A stretch of 64,000 nt of DNA from Prunus persica (GCF_000346465.2 NC_034015.1:1343709-1407708), one strand, 5' to 3'. Shown: positions 1 through 11,506, counted from the stretch's first letter. The notes: a model not told the origin generated them from the letters alone. Made by a program: numbers and translations.

Positions 1-268
1 TTTTTATTTTTATATGAAATTAAATAATTTATTAATTTTCAAGTCAAAAAAATAAATTTTCAGTTGAAATTTGTATTAAAAAATAATTTTAATAATATGG
101 TTTAAAACTGAATCGAACCGGAACTGAATCGGAACCAGTTCAACCCGAACTGGATAGTTTTTGAAATTTTTTTGTGATAACCAAATAGAACCAAATCAGA
201 TGAATAGTACCAACTTCAGTTTTAATTTGAGGCAAAAACTGGTCCAACCTGAACCATGCCCACCCCTA
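1..268. mobile_element. Right end of a hAT-like nonautonomous element
   Basis: The stretch ends at 257-268 with TGCCCACCCCTA, the reverse complement of the TAGGGGTGGGCA terminus common in plant hAT elements. The sequence inside is rich in variants of GAACCGGAACTG and GAACC, as in many hAT-derived MITEs. The next 8 bases (269-276) would be the target duplication, but the other end lies outside the window, so this cannot be confirmed. No transposase is visible. The short reading frames here are chance. Confidence 0.45.
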
Positions 269-409
269 GTTAGGAGTCTTATCATTCAGAAACACTCGAA
301 GATTGGGAACCTTACCCTCCACCGCCCATTCGGGACCCCCGTCCTTTTGGTTGCACTGGTCAAACAAGAGCTACCTCATGTTGACCCATATATAAGGATC
401 TTGTTTGAA

Positions 410-871
410 AAGGTTTGTCGCTAGGAGGAAGAAGGCCAGCGCAACCACTAACCGTACGTATCCGAACCTATAGGCAGGAGAAGGACATTGAACCACTTCG
501 CATAGTCTTCTACTCTTGCTTTATGAAGAAATTGATAAGACAGACTCCCAAAGGAAGAATGGAGTATATTTATAATATATATTATGATGTTTCTAGAAAT
601 TTTATATACAAAATAGATAATAGTGCTTATCCGATCTTTCAAGAACTAAAACATATACTTTTGGGATAAATTTTTGGTAGACGTATTTAATTATCATAGT
701 AAAACATTATATGTTGTTAAACTCCCCTATGATCTTCTTAGGTTCCTCAGAAATGTGCACGAGCACTATAAGAAAGTTGATTGGATGTTCACAGTTGAAG
801 ATGTGGATATTCTTGTGAGAGACACATGGGGTGAGAATTTGTATATGATTTATCTCTATTCACTGAATTAG
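410..871 (+). pseudogene. Coding remnant, possibly a KEN (IRE1/RNase L type) ribonuclease domain fragment
   Basis: Two adjacent open stretches (415-669 and 674-871) read as a degraded protein. The second contains YDLLRFLRNVHEHYKK, which resembles the helix of KEN-type endoribonuclease domains (pattern DLLR-x-RN-xx-HY), and it ends in a tyrosine-rich tail. I see no kinase domain, start context or splice sites, and the two stretches are in different frames. The stop codon TAG at 869-871 lies directly against the ATT target duplication of the CACTA element, so the transposon inserted at the very end of this frame. The family assignment is by eye and tentative; it could be another plant-specific fragment. 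Confidence 0.3.
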
Positions 872-889
872 ATTCACTACTACATTTTA

Positions 890-1500
890 CGATTTGCGCG
901 ACGAAGACAATTTCATCGCGCAAAGTTGAATTTCGTCGCACAAAATCAAGCGCGACAGAAACTTCGTCGCGCGTAATCTGTCGCGCAAAGATCGTGAAGA
1001 AAGACTTTGCGCGACCGATTGTATCACTTGTCGCGCAAATTTGTGCGACGGTTACCCTTCGTTACACCAAAGGTTACGAGACGGCGCAATAGTTCGTCGC
1101 ACAAACTTATGCGCGACGAAAGAGAGTTCGTCGCCACAACGATGCGCGGCGAATAATATTCGTCGCGCAATACGTCTCGTATATATTTGCGGCACAAAGA
1201 GATCTTCGTCGCGCAATTCGTGTCTACAAGTATTGCGCGACGAAAGATCATTGTCGCGCATACGAATTTTGCGCGACGAAAGTTTTCGTCGCGCGGAACG
1301 TGTCGTAGATATTTGCGGCACAAACAGATCTTCGTCGCGCGTTTCGGGTCAAAAAATTTTGCGCGACGAAGATTTTGTGCAAATCCTTTTTGAGCGACGA
1401 AAATTTTCGTCGCGCAAGAATAAATTATATGTATTTAAAAAATGAAACAATTTTATTTCGTAATATATAAATTTGCGCGACGAGAAAAATTTCGTCGCGC
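890..1500. repeat. Left subterminal repeat array of the CACTA element
   Basis: Many copies of TTTGCGCGACGAAA and its reverse complement alternate, often as pairs that can fold into hairpins with short AT-rich loops. Such clustered motifs near CACTA ends are the known binding sites of TNPA-type proteins. Small reading frames across the array on both strands come from the repeat and are not genes. Confidence 0.85.
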
Positions 1501-1705
1501 AAAATTAATATATATAATTATTATTTAATTTCAATTTACTTTTTATTTTATTTTATAAAAAAAATAAATTTGGTTTTTTTTTTGGATAATAAAATGAAAT
1601 TCCAATAAATAAATAAAAAAAGAATTGTAAAGAACATATTTATTATATAAAATAAATGTATACTGCAAGAGAAATATGTAAAAAATAATTATGAAAATAA
1701 AAAAA

Positions 1706-3578
1706 CTAATCAAATAATGTTCCAAAATCTACATTATCGTCTGGCACATGCGGTTCAGAGGTCTGGGGGTCTACAGGAGCCGTCGTCTGGTGGGGATGCT
1801 CGGGATGGACGAGCTCGGAGGTCAGGGCATCAAAATGCGGGACTGGAATGCCGGACTGTGCGAGGGACTGCAGAATGACCGGCATCTGACTCTGAAGAGT
1901 GGCCACCTGTGCTGTCAAAGCAGTGACCTGACTGTTTGACTGCGCTGATGAACGGGGTCTGGGTTCCCTCCGCCTGGCATTCCCCATCCCTCGACAATAT
2001 GTCCCCGGTCTCCTCCCGAGAGTCTGATCCAATGTCTCCGTCAAGATCTGAAACCCAGCATCCTGTGGAGGATCCACAGACTCGATCGGAGTATCGGGAG
2101 GAAGTTGGGAGGCGGACTCCTGAAGAACCGACTGGCTCTTCTCCACCATCGTCGTCTGTTTAGCATAACATAAAATATAAATTAAAACATTCATATAATA
2201 ACCTTTAAACTTGAATGCGTAACATAATAATTAAAATGAAATAATACTCACATGAAGGGATTCGGCCAACTCATTCCTAGGTCGAACATAAACGTCGCCA
2301 AAGATGTCGATCTCTGGGAATTTGGACCCCCCCTAAATTGAACAAGAGAAGAAAAATATTAGTACGAAAATCATTCTTTATGAATAATTAAAAATTAAAA
2401 ATTAAATAAAAAGTATTTTATTATTACCTGCCGACGTGCATTCATCCTATAGGAGAAGGGCCTGGAACCGGAATGATGGAGAAGAGTCTTCTTCTTCCTA
2501 TTGCCCTTATTGACTTTGGCTTTATTCTGTTATACAAAAAAATAAAACGTATTAGTTGAAATTGAAATTAAATATAAAACATTAAAAAAGAACATTAATA
2601 AGAAAAATATAATAAATTTGAAATTATAAATTACCACAAAAGCGGTCGCCTGAAAATGAGCGCAGAGCCACGCCCAACTATCCTCCCACCCCTCAAGCTC
2701 CTTCGGGCAACCCTCCTGAAGAGCGACTTCTGGATCATCAAACGCCTCAAAATAGTGGTGCAAGTCACTCTTCCACTGCTTGTACCTCTCAGAGAAGAGT
2801 CTGTTGACGTATGCCAACGACTCGTCGTCCAGGTCCTCCAAGTTATAGTTCGTCTGCAATAAATTAATTACATACATTTAAATAATAGAAATATAAAATT
2901 TGAAAGAAAAAGAATTAAAAGGCCTACATACTGACAACTGGCCACGAACCTCCGTCTTGGTCTCGTCAGGCATCACCTTCCAAGACTTCCATTTCATCGG
3001 GCAATAGCTCCGAATGACATGACCAATGTCGTGGGCCAAGGAGCTATGCAACTCTGCCGTCGGTGCAGCCCGATGTCGCTCGTCGTATCCGATGTTGATA
3101 CGACTGTTGGTCACCCGGGTGACCTTCGCCGTCTTCAACTGCCGACACGGCCCTCGGGTGTTCTTCTTGGCTGCAAAGAAAGATGACATTAAATAAATAA
3201 CAAATTTAACTATAAAATACACACACACACAAATAAAAACAAAAACAAAAACCAAAACAAAAATAAAAACAAAAATATAAATAACTGGAGTTTAAGGATA
3301 TCTATACCTGGCTGTGACCCCAACGCATCAGTGGATGTGGTGTCAGTGGTGCTGGCGGGCCGATGAAGCCGTCTGGCGCTAACAGGCTGTGCCACTGATG
3401 AAGCTGATGAAGCAGGCGCCTGGGACCCCGCGGGACCAACTGCCAAGTGGTCCATCAGTGCTGGCGCAGTGGCAGCAGATGCTGGCGCAGTGGCAACAGA
3501 TGTCGGGTGAGCAGGGGGCTCCGAACTCTGCTTAGTCGTCACCGCCCTACGACGTCTAATCAGGTCTGACATCTGCAC
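1706..3578 (-). CDS. TNPA-like protein of the CACTA element (plant transposase, Ptta/En/Spm family)
   Basis: Read on the minus strand, coding blocks lie at about 3578-3300 (Ala/Ser/Thr/Pro-rich N-terminus beginning MSDLIRRRRA), 3200-2935, 2855-2635, 2525-2430, 2335-2250 and 2194-1706, separated by short AT-rich introns. The second and third blocks carry the family core: a basic segment, then WKSWKVMPDETKTEVRGQL, then YVNRLFSERYKQWKSDLHHY and a Trp-rich stretch. The last block ends in a coiled-coil-like QVTALTAQVATLQSQ and an acidic tail. This is the layout of pfam03004-type proteins, which bind subterminal repeats and help excision. The bases before MSDLIRR look like a splice acceptor, so a further 5' exon is likely. 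I saw no clear disabling mutation. Exon edges are approximate. Confidence 0.75.
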
Positions 3579-3639
3579 AATTTCATTAATACACGTACAA
3601 ATTAATAAAATACACGAATATTTGAAAGCACATACAATT

Positions 3640-4330
3640 TTATTAAAATTCTTGACCTAGGGTTTGCGAGTTCGGAGTATCCGGGACTCCGATCCACGAT
3701 CCGTCGAATCCTAGACGATCCTAGAAATACAAGGTACACCATACGTGAGTTTGAGTTCGATCCAACGGTCCGAACATAACAAACCCGGAAATCGCACAAT
3801 AGGCAAAATCCGTTCGAGACTCAAACGGTAACCAAATTCCAATCCGAAAACACCTACGCGCTCGTGACAAATAGGGGATTGCACTGGGACCCAATGCAGT
3901 GGTGCTACAGTACCCCACGCGCCACCACACGCGCCGGTAGCGCGTGGGTGTCTAAAGCGATACAAATCGCCGGAAATTTCTAAAAACTAAGGGCCAATGT
4001 TCCTACCCTAGGTTCAAAACATCAATTGGAGCCACTTCTGTTCTCGGACCTACCCCGAAAAATGGCCAGAAGTGGCCGGAATTTAAATTCAAAAACCGGC
4101 CGAAACTTAGGGTTTTGAAATCGACTCACCTATTGCAACAATTACATAAATCCTACCCAACCATCAGCTAAAGCATGTAAAATAGGACAGAAACCATACC
4201 TCAATTGTCAGATTTGATCGCCGGAGGAGAGAGAACGACGGCGGCGGAGATTCGGTGAAAACCGAGAAAATAACGGCTGCTGACTCGACGGTGACGGCGG
4301 GGAACTTCTGGGGTACCAGCATTGTGGCGG
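3640..4330 (-). repeat. LTR-like segment forming the upstream leader of the TNPA-like gene
   Basis: Read on the minus strand, this segment aligns clearly with plus-strand 60.27-60.83 kb. Shared runs include GAGGTATGG, AGCTGATGGTTGGGTAGG, CCTAGGGTAGGAA, GGTGGCGCGTGG, CCTATTGTGC and GAACCGTTGGATCG-type stretches, all in the same order. The partner lies in an LTR-like repeat that starts with TGTAATAACCC. In the CACTA element the segment sits between the coding exons of the TNPA-like gene and the inner repeat array, where the promoter, 5' UTR or first intron should be. Confidence 0.75.
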
Positions 4331-4439
4331 CGCCGTCCAAACTGCGCTGGGGTAGGGGCTGAGCTGACGGCGGAGAGAGAGAGAGAGAGAGTTAGGCAGA
4401 AAACTGAAGCTGGGGAAGAAGGAGGCTATCGCGTCGTTT

Positions 4440-5100
4440 CTGCAATTTTATTCGAGTTTGTGCGACGAAGAACCAAAAGCGTCGCGCAAATTATTTTAAT
4501 TGACACTTGCGCGACGACACAATTATACCCTTCGTCGCGCAATGTTGTAAATCCCAAATTTAGGTATCACAGTGGTTTTTGCGCGACGCACAATATAATA
4601 TATTCGTCGCACAATGTTGTCAATCCGCCAAAATTTTGGAACTTAGGGTTAAGCGGAAGAGATTGAAAACTTTGCGCGACGCTTCCCTTTTTTCGTCACG
4701 CAATGTTGTCAATCCGCCAAAATTTTGGGACTTAGGGTTTAGCGGGCGAGTTTGAAAACTTTGCGCGATGCTACCTTGTTTCGTCGCGCAATGTTGTCAA
4801 TCCGCCAAAATTTTGGGACTTAGGGTTTAGCGGGAGAGATTGAAAACTTTGCGCGACGAAGGACACTAGTTTCGTCGCGCAAATCCTGTTTCTGTAAACT
4901 CTCAGAATTTTTTCGCTAAGTGTCCGAGGAGAATGAGATTGCGCGACAAAGCACACTAGTTTCGTGCGCAAATCCTGTTTCTGTAAACTCTCAAAAAATT
5001 TTGGCTAAGTGTCCGAGGAGAAAAGGGGTGGCTGAGATTGCACGACGAAGAGTTGAGATTGCGCGACCAACGAAACCTGTTCGTCACGCAAACTCTAATC
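4440..5100. repeat. Inner array of subterminal-type motifs with two tandem repeat families
   Basis: The GCGCGACGAAA motif and its complement recur here in the interior of the element, upstream of the TNPA-like gene. From about 4610 to 4880 they are embedded in three copies of an 88-90 bp tandem unit containing TCAATCCGCCAAAATTTTGG. From about 4880 to 5030 they lie in two copies of another unit containing AAATCCTGTTTCTGTAAACT. A short (GA)n tract lies at 4373-4390. No gene is visible. Confidence 0.8.
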
Positions 5101-5169
5101 CCTAAACCCTAAACCGCAGAAACCATAAACCCGAAAATGATCCAACCGGCAAACTTGTTTTTTTATATT

Positions 5170-5650
5170 TCGAGATCGTATACGCCGAAAATCTGACAAA
5201 ACTTTTCGACGGTTCTAAATGAAAAGTCATGATTTAACGGTTATTTTAACTCCAATTTTGATGATTTTTTACAGCTACTTTTTTTGACCCTATGTGAATA
5301 CAATTACTGAATTTGATCTTCAATTTAAGATGTTTACACTAGGGTGATACCACATAATCTTATGTTATACTTAACGAAAGTATAAATAAACTATTCATTG
5401 TTGGTGAATATATGGTTTTGATGGCATACGCATTCTACGAAAGTAGTTTCAATAATCCAGCCGTCAAACGTGTTTGTTTATACTTCGAGATCTTAGGCCC
5501 CAAAAATCAGAAAAAAAAAAACATTCAGAGATCAAGTATCGGGACAAAACTTTTGAACGGTTATAAATAAAAAGTCATGATTTAACGGTTATTTTAACTC
5601 CGATTTTGATGATTTTTTACAGCTACACTCCATCACCCTATATGAATATA
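5170..5650. repeat. Direct repeat pair inside the CACTA element
   Basis: Segments at about 5175-5315 and 5485-5650 share long runs such as AAAGTCATGATTTAACGG and TTTTGATGATTTTTTACAGC. They are diverged direct duplicates about 300 bp apart. No coding potential is seen. Confidence 0.7.
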
Positions 5651-5709
5651 ATGAACTAACTCGATCGTCAATTTTGAATATATATGTGTATATAACATAT
5701 ATTATAAAA

Positions 5710-5975
5710 GAATATATATTTGCGCGATGAGTAACATTGTTCATCGCGCAAAATTCCATCGCGCGACGGATAAGAATTTGTCGCGCAATGTTTTACCTTT
5801 ACCCGACGACTGTTCTCGGTCGCGCAAACTTTGTGCAACGAGGGTTTCGTGGTCGCGCAAAATTGCATCGCGTGACGGATAATAATTTGTCGCGCAATTT
5901 TTTCACTCTGCGCGACGACTGTTTACTGGGTCGCGCAAACTTTGCGCGACGAGGTCTTCTTCGTCGCGCAAGAGT
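5710..5975. repeat. Second inner array of CACTA subterminal-type motifs
   Basis: About ten GCGCGACG or CGTCGCGC motifs lie within 260 bp, close to the 3' end of the TNP2 gene. The stretch from 5976 to 6296 is AT-rich and I see nothing in it. Confidence 0.75.
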
Positions 5976-6296
5976 TTTCATTTTTGAAAAATGTTTGGTG
6001 TCAATAATTTTCAAACTTTGTATGAAAATGGTTTGAATATATTTATTTATCAATGTTTTATAACAAATGTTTTATCATTTTCATTTTGTAAACGTGTTTT
6101 GTCAAAAAAAAAATTTAAAAATTAATATTAAAAGGGTTTGAATATATTGATTTACCAATGTTTTATAACTAAATTTATTTTAATAATGTTTCAAGTGTCC
6201 ACATATATAAGGTTTGGATATAACAACTACATATATTCAAACTTTTGTATTACACAAAGTCTGTACACTAGCATAATAAAATTACAAAAAATTTAA

Positions 6297-9200
6297 TTAT
6301 TCATCATCTGAACTACAGTAACTTTCGTTATCGTCGCTATCATCACTTTCGGTCTCCCAATCCTCCTCCTTCTCCTCTATAACTACATCATCTGCGTTGC
6401 TCGGGCACACTGCAACATCGAATCTTAGAAGATCCCCGAGGTCAATTGTAATTGACTAAATTTGTATTTCGATTGAAGACACTCCTTGTATTTGAAACGG
6501 TTCTTGTATAACATGTGTATCTCGAAGTGTTTCCGCATCATTTTCCATTGAAGATTCTAAACGTTGGTCAGCCACATTGTCGACGTCGTTGTCAGTTGGG
6601 TCTAGTTCTGGTATAGCATACAGGTTCCTATGATCCATCTTCTGAACAACTTTCCAACTGCTCCCAGCTTTAGGGTCATCTAGATACACAATTTGTGTTG
6701 CCATGTTTGCCAAAATGTAAGGGTCGTCATCATACCAAGTTCTGTTAATGTTCACAGACAGTAAGCCATGGTTGATTTTAACACTTCCCGGCCTATTTGG
6801 GTTGCTATCAAACCATCGACACTTAAACATGATCACTTGGTATCGATCTTTGTAAAGCAATTGAACGACAGTTGTGAGTTTGCCATAAAAATCAATGTTC
6901 GTACTTTCGCCTCCACCTGGGACATGGACACCGCTGTTTTGCGTACACAACTTGTCATCTCGTGCAGCCCCCAAAAATTTGACGCCGTTAATATAACAAC
7001 CCGAAAACAATTCAGCGCGAATTGGGCCAACGCCAAGTTATATAACTCATCACTGTAAGTGGGGGAATTCGATGATTTCAACTTATTCACCTAATATAAT
7101 ACAAAACCATTCACATGTTAGTCTGACAAAATTAAATACTACAATTTATATTTGTCAAATACAAAACACTTATAACTTACATAATCCAAAAACCATTGTG
7201 GAAACAATTCACGGTGTTTCTGGGCAACTAAATGTGATGGATGTTCTCGCTCCATCATCTCTTCATGCTCATCTAAGTATGCCATTATCTCATCACAATT
7301 GTTCAGTACGAACCAATGCGCTACCTCCATGTCGTTTCTAGAAAACGACTCTCCTCATCCAGGATCTCCAAAGGGTCGTGCACTTTGGGCAAAAACAGAA
7401 AGTTTTTCCTTTCTCATACCTCCGTCGTTATTGCGCTGAGGACGATTGAAAGCCGTCTCCATATCTTTTAAATACATTCCACAGAAAGTAAGCGACTCAT
7501 ATTGAACCCACGCCTCTATAATTGATCCTTTGGGCCGCCCTGTTGCGTACACTTTTTTTCAGCTCTCCGAGAAGCCTGTCAAAATAAAACGATATGATAC
7601 AAATTAGCAAGTCTGTGATAATAATGCATACACAAACGATAAGGATTATATACCGTTCTATTGGATACATCCAGCGATAGTTGACAGGACCAGCAAGCAA
7701 TGCCTCTTCTGGCAAGTGAGCCATCACGTGCATCATACTTGTGAAGAAAGCTGGAGGAAATATCATCTCAAACTTGCATAGGACTTGGACAATGTCATGG
7801 CACAATTGAAACATGTCTGTCTTTCGCAATGTTTTTGCCGTCAGTTGGGAAAAAAATCTGGACAACAACATTATTGGCTTCACAACATCTTCCGGCAATA
7901 GATGTTGAATACCCACAGGAAGTACACATGACAGTCATGGCTCTTCAGTCCAGTAAATTTACCCCCGTCAACATTCACGCAACGTGCGATATTAGAAGCA
8001 TACCCATCAGGAAACTTTACAGACGATACAAACTTTAGAAACTCTTTTTTGTCATTCGGTTTCATAGAAAAAAAATGCAAGATCCCTTCTAGCTTTATCA
8101 CTGTCCCTGTTCATCCATAAACCCCTTCGTATGCCCATTCTTTCCAAATCAAGACGGGCTTTGATTGTGTCCTTTGTCTTGCCCTCGATATCTAGAATCG
8201 TGCCCACCAATGTGTCAAATACATTTTTCTCAACATGCATCACATCTAGATTGTGCCTCAATTTGAGTTTCGACCAATATGGGAGCTCAAAAAACATAGG
8301 CTTGTGAGTCCAGTTCATATGTGTAGAAGGTCTGGTCCGACTAACTGTTTTTCCGAACGGAGCAAAATCCAAACGGTTAAGCTGTTCCAAGATCTCATCA
8401 CCGGACCATTCTCTAGGTCTGAGGCGACGCTCTGTGTTCCCGTCGAACTCTTTATCTTTTTCCCGCCACTCGTGGTCCCATGGCAACCATCTCCGATGAC
8501 CAAGGTAATAAACTTTTCCCGCATGCCAACCAGAAGTTACATATTCCTCGCATATAGGACATGCCATATAACCCTTTGTGCTCCACCCAGAAACCATCGC
8601 ATATGCTGGAAAATCATTCACAGTCCACATAACTGCTGCCTGCAAAGTAAACATCTTCCCAGTTGATTTATCGTACGTGCGAACACCGTTTGTCCATAAA
8701 TCTTTCAGCTCATCAACCAGCGGCCTTAAGTAAACATCGATTGACCTCCCAGGATCCTCAGTTATCAAAACAGTCATCATCATGTTCTTTTTTCATGCAT
8801 TTCCAAGGCGGCAAATTATATGGGAATACGAAAATCGGCCAAGTGCTGTGGTGTTGGTTTAGAACCCCATATGGATTGAATCCGTCAGTGACAAGTCCCA
8901 ATCTCACATTTCGGGGATCAGCAGCAAACTCGGGGAACATTCAATCGAACTCTTTCCATGCCTCCCCATCTGCAGGATGCCGCATCACATCATCGTTTAC
9001 CCGTTTTTCCTTATGCCATCTCATGTATGTGGCAGTATGCGTCGACATATACAATCGCTGCAACCTAGGTTTTAGGAGCAGATAATGCATGACTTTTTGT
9101 GGGATCTTAGTCATTCTATTCTGAGATGTCATTTTGAACCTCGACTCATTGCATATAGGGCATGTCTCCAACGTTTCATGCTCCTTGTAGAATAACATGC

Positions 9201-9867
9201 AATTATTTTTGCAAGCATGAATTTTTTCATAACCCAATCCAAGACCATTCAACACCTTCTGCGCGTGTTTATGGTCTTTCGGCAAACAATTGTCCGTCGG
9301 AAGCATTCTCTTGAAAACTCCCAAAAAGTAATCGAAATACAGGTTCGACATATGATACTTTATTTTTCCGTGCATTAGCTCTACAATGGCCATGAGAACG
9401 GAAAAGCTCTCGCACCCCGGGTATAGCTCTTGGTTGGCATTTTTTAACAGTTTTTCATATTGTTCAAACTCCGCGCTGTCTATTGGTGTAGGCACGTCAT
9501 CTTCCCTTTCGTGATTGATGTTGGTTGATGCAAATGGAAAAGCATCCTGTATAATATCCATGACTTGATCATTAGGATCCACAATAGGTTCAACACTGTC
9601 CATTCTTGTGGCATTTGAAGACGAAGCACGGTCTAATTGTTCCCCATGAAGGTTCCAAATGCTATATGTCTCAATCATTCTATTCCTTAGTAAATGAAAT
9701 CCAACATTTTCAATTGTCTCCAACAACGTGTTATTACACCTCCTACAAGGACATCGGATTCTAGTTGCACCCGAGTTGTGTCCACGTGCAAACTCAATAA
9801 AATCCTCGATCCCATCCAAGTATTCGTCTGCACATCTATTCGGGTTTTGTATCCACTTTCTGCTCAT
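6297..9867 (-). pseudogene. TNP2-type CACTA transposase, broken by several lesions
   Basis: Minus strand, starting MSRKWIQNPNRC at 9867. Parts in order: an N-terminal transposase-associated domain with a Cys cluster (RCPCRRCNNT); the TNP2 catalytic region (WPIFVFPYNLPPWKCMKKEH, IDVYLRPLVDELKDLW, the Cys pair in MACPICEEYVTSGWHAGK, and HNLDVMHVEKN); a DUF4218 region (FPPAFFTSMMHVMAHLPEEA); a DUF4216 region (FKCRWFDSNPNR); and an acidic tail ending near 6297. The protein cuts and rejoins CACTA ends. Lesions seen: a TGA just before MFPEFA (about 8941), a frameshift after KKEH (about 8775), a frameshift in a run of eight T (about 8075), another before LPVGIQHLLPED (about 7915), further shifts near 7350 and 7030, and a TAG at 6456 before the acidic tail. 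It is therefore very probably non-functional. Confidence 0.9.
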
Positions 9868-9889
9868 AATTCCTGAAACCACAATCACA

Positions 9890-10670
9890 ACATAATAATC
9901 ACAACAACTTCATACGAAGTTATAATGTCACCTTATGCCTCCGGTAAGGGCCCTATCCCATTCGGGAATGCATAGTCCTGTCACGTAACCTACGGCTACA
10001 TGAGATTAGATTTCGACATGGATGAATTTCGGCAGCATCTCGATACAGTTCTTGAGGTGGGCATAGGTATAAATACCTACGTACCACCCGAAGAACGTAC
10101 CGAGATGACACCGAAATCTCCACAATCGAAACCTAATCCTGTAGCCGTAAATTACGTGACAACACTCTGCATTACCAAACTGTCCAAATAGTGGGACAAT
10201 TCAAGAATTAATTGGACCGCAGTCATGCTTTACGCATCCATGGACGAAATCCAACTAATCTCGGGAAAACTAAATGTTACAAAACATACAAATAAAAGTA
10301 CGATTTCAATTAACTTCGTACATCACAACACATTGTGCTACGTCACGCACAATTTAACAACATAATATAAATATAACTTCACAAAAAAAATATACACATA
10401 ACAAATTAACTTTAACATTTTTAATATATAAAATGAATAAAATACCTTATCAATCGTTCTCCACAAATCGCTAATTACAAATATCCCTAACGAGAACAAA
10501 ATTAATAGCGTTAGTACGAATTTACATTAATACTTATAAATTAACGATAAAAAATACTTACCCAATCAAAGTATTGAATTTCCAGCAGAGGCAGCAACAG
10601 AGAGGTTGAGAGAGACGCAGAGGCAGAAAGGAAATTTGTTTCATTTTTGCCTCTGCAATGGTAGAATTCT
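9890..10670. other. Noncoding leader upstream of the TNP2 gene
   Basis: This stretch lies between the transposase start codon (minus strand) and the right subterminal array and probably holds the promoter, 5' UTR and any leader intron. A short open frame at 10000-10191 has no recognisable domain. Nothing else is visible. Confidence 0.4.
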
Positions 10671-10684
10671 GATATGAAGAAGAA

Positions 10685-11125
10685 GGACTTTGCGCGACGA
10701 AACATAAATTTCGTCGCGCAAAATACCGTCGCGAAAAACCATTTTTCCGTCGCACAAAACGTGTTTTTCCGTCGCGCAAAAACTTGCCGACAAAAAAATT
10801 TTGCGCGACGCCATAAATTTTCGTTGCAAAAACAATATTCCGTCGCGTAACATTACGTTTCGTCGCGCAAGAATGTACCGACATCTGCTTTACGCGACGA
10901 AATCTAATTCGTCATGCAAACAAAAATATCCCCCTCCATTTATTTTGGTGCCTAACCTTTACGCGACGAAGTTTCAGATCGTCGCGCTAGGTTTTCTTAC
11001 GCGACGGCTTCGAAAATTTTGGTCGCGCAAGTTTTCACTTTTTTGCGCGACGAAAATTTTTTCCCGTCGCTTTATTGCATTTTGCGCGACGAATTTTGAT
11101 TCGTCGTGCAAAAGCTTGTCGCGTA
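10685..11125. repeat. Right subterminal repeat array of the CACTA element
   Basis: Alternating TTTGCGCGACGAA and TTCGTCGCGCAAA motifs form imperfect hairpin pairs like those in the left array, and run up to about 20 bases from the right terminus. Confidence 0.85.
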
Positions 11126-11148
11126 AATAGAAAAACGTAGTAGTGATT

Positions 11149-11503
11149 GAGAAGGTTTTCATGCTCATTTCAGAATGTTTAGAACGTTTTATATATAGTA
11201 TCCGTTTTAGCTTGTCGTGGTACTTGTTTAAATGTGGATATTACCAACTAAACGAGCTTCTCTTGGTACGTTTTAATTATAGTATCCATTTTAGCTTTCA
11301 ATGCCACAAGTTTCTCGCCAAGTTTGTGCCTAAAGACAACATCATAGAAGGGCGGGATTTGTTAAATAACACCTATTGAGGTGCTACTTACTCATGGGCT
11401 TCAAAGTTCCTCGCCATTTCTCAAATCATTCATTAAATTTTACCAAACAAGTTAGGTTGATCACATGGGACTTTCAAGTTCCACATACCTCAAATCCCAT
11501 CTC
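11149..11503. other. Flanking DNA with no recognised feature
   Basis: AT-rich sequence between the CACTA target duplication and the TAA duplication of the next MITE. Short open frames show no domain. Confidence 0.5.
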
Positions 11504-11506
11504 TAA

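Larger units (their letters stand above)
875..11145 (-). mobile_element. Complete CACTA (En/Spm) DNA transposon with 3-bp target duplication
   Basis: The left end reads CACTACTACATTTTACGATT and the right end, reverse complemented, CACTACTACGTTTTTCTATT, so the inverted termini match over about 25 bases with a few differences. ATT flanks both ends (872-874 and 11146-11148), the 3-bp duplication expected for CACTA elements. Inside are two minus-strand genes, a TNPA-like DNA-binding protein gene (1706-3578) and a TNP2 transposase gene (6297-9867), and dense subterminal repeats built on TTTGCGCGACGAAA. The ends are intact, but the TNP2 frame is broken, so the copy probably cannot move by itself. 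Confidence 0.93.

Noticed and set aside
1024..1445. Overlapping open frames up to 134 codons on both strands
   Set aside because: They arise from the GCGCGACGAAA/TTTCGTCGCGC repeat, which lacks stops in several frames. No domain is present.
7139..9085. Plus-strand frames opposite the TNP2 gene
   Set aside because: They are shadows of the minus-strand transposase, with no domain similarity.
10000..10191. Open frame of 63 codons in the TNP2 leader
   Set aside because: No recognisable domain, no splice context, and it opposes the transcription of the element.
890..11125. Regularly spaced palindromic repeats looking like a CRISPR array
   Set aside because: Spacing is irregular, orientation alternates, the motifs sit at ends of a CACTA element, and the DNA is from a plant.
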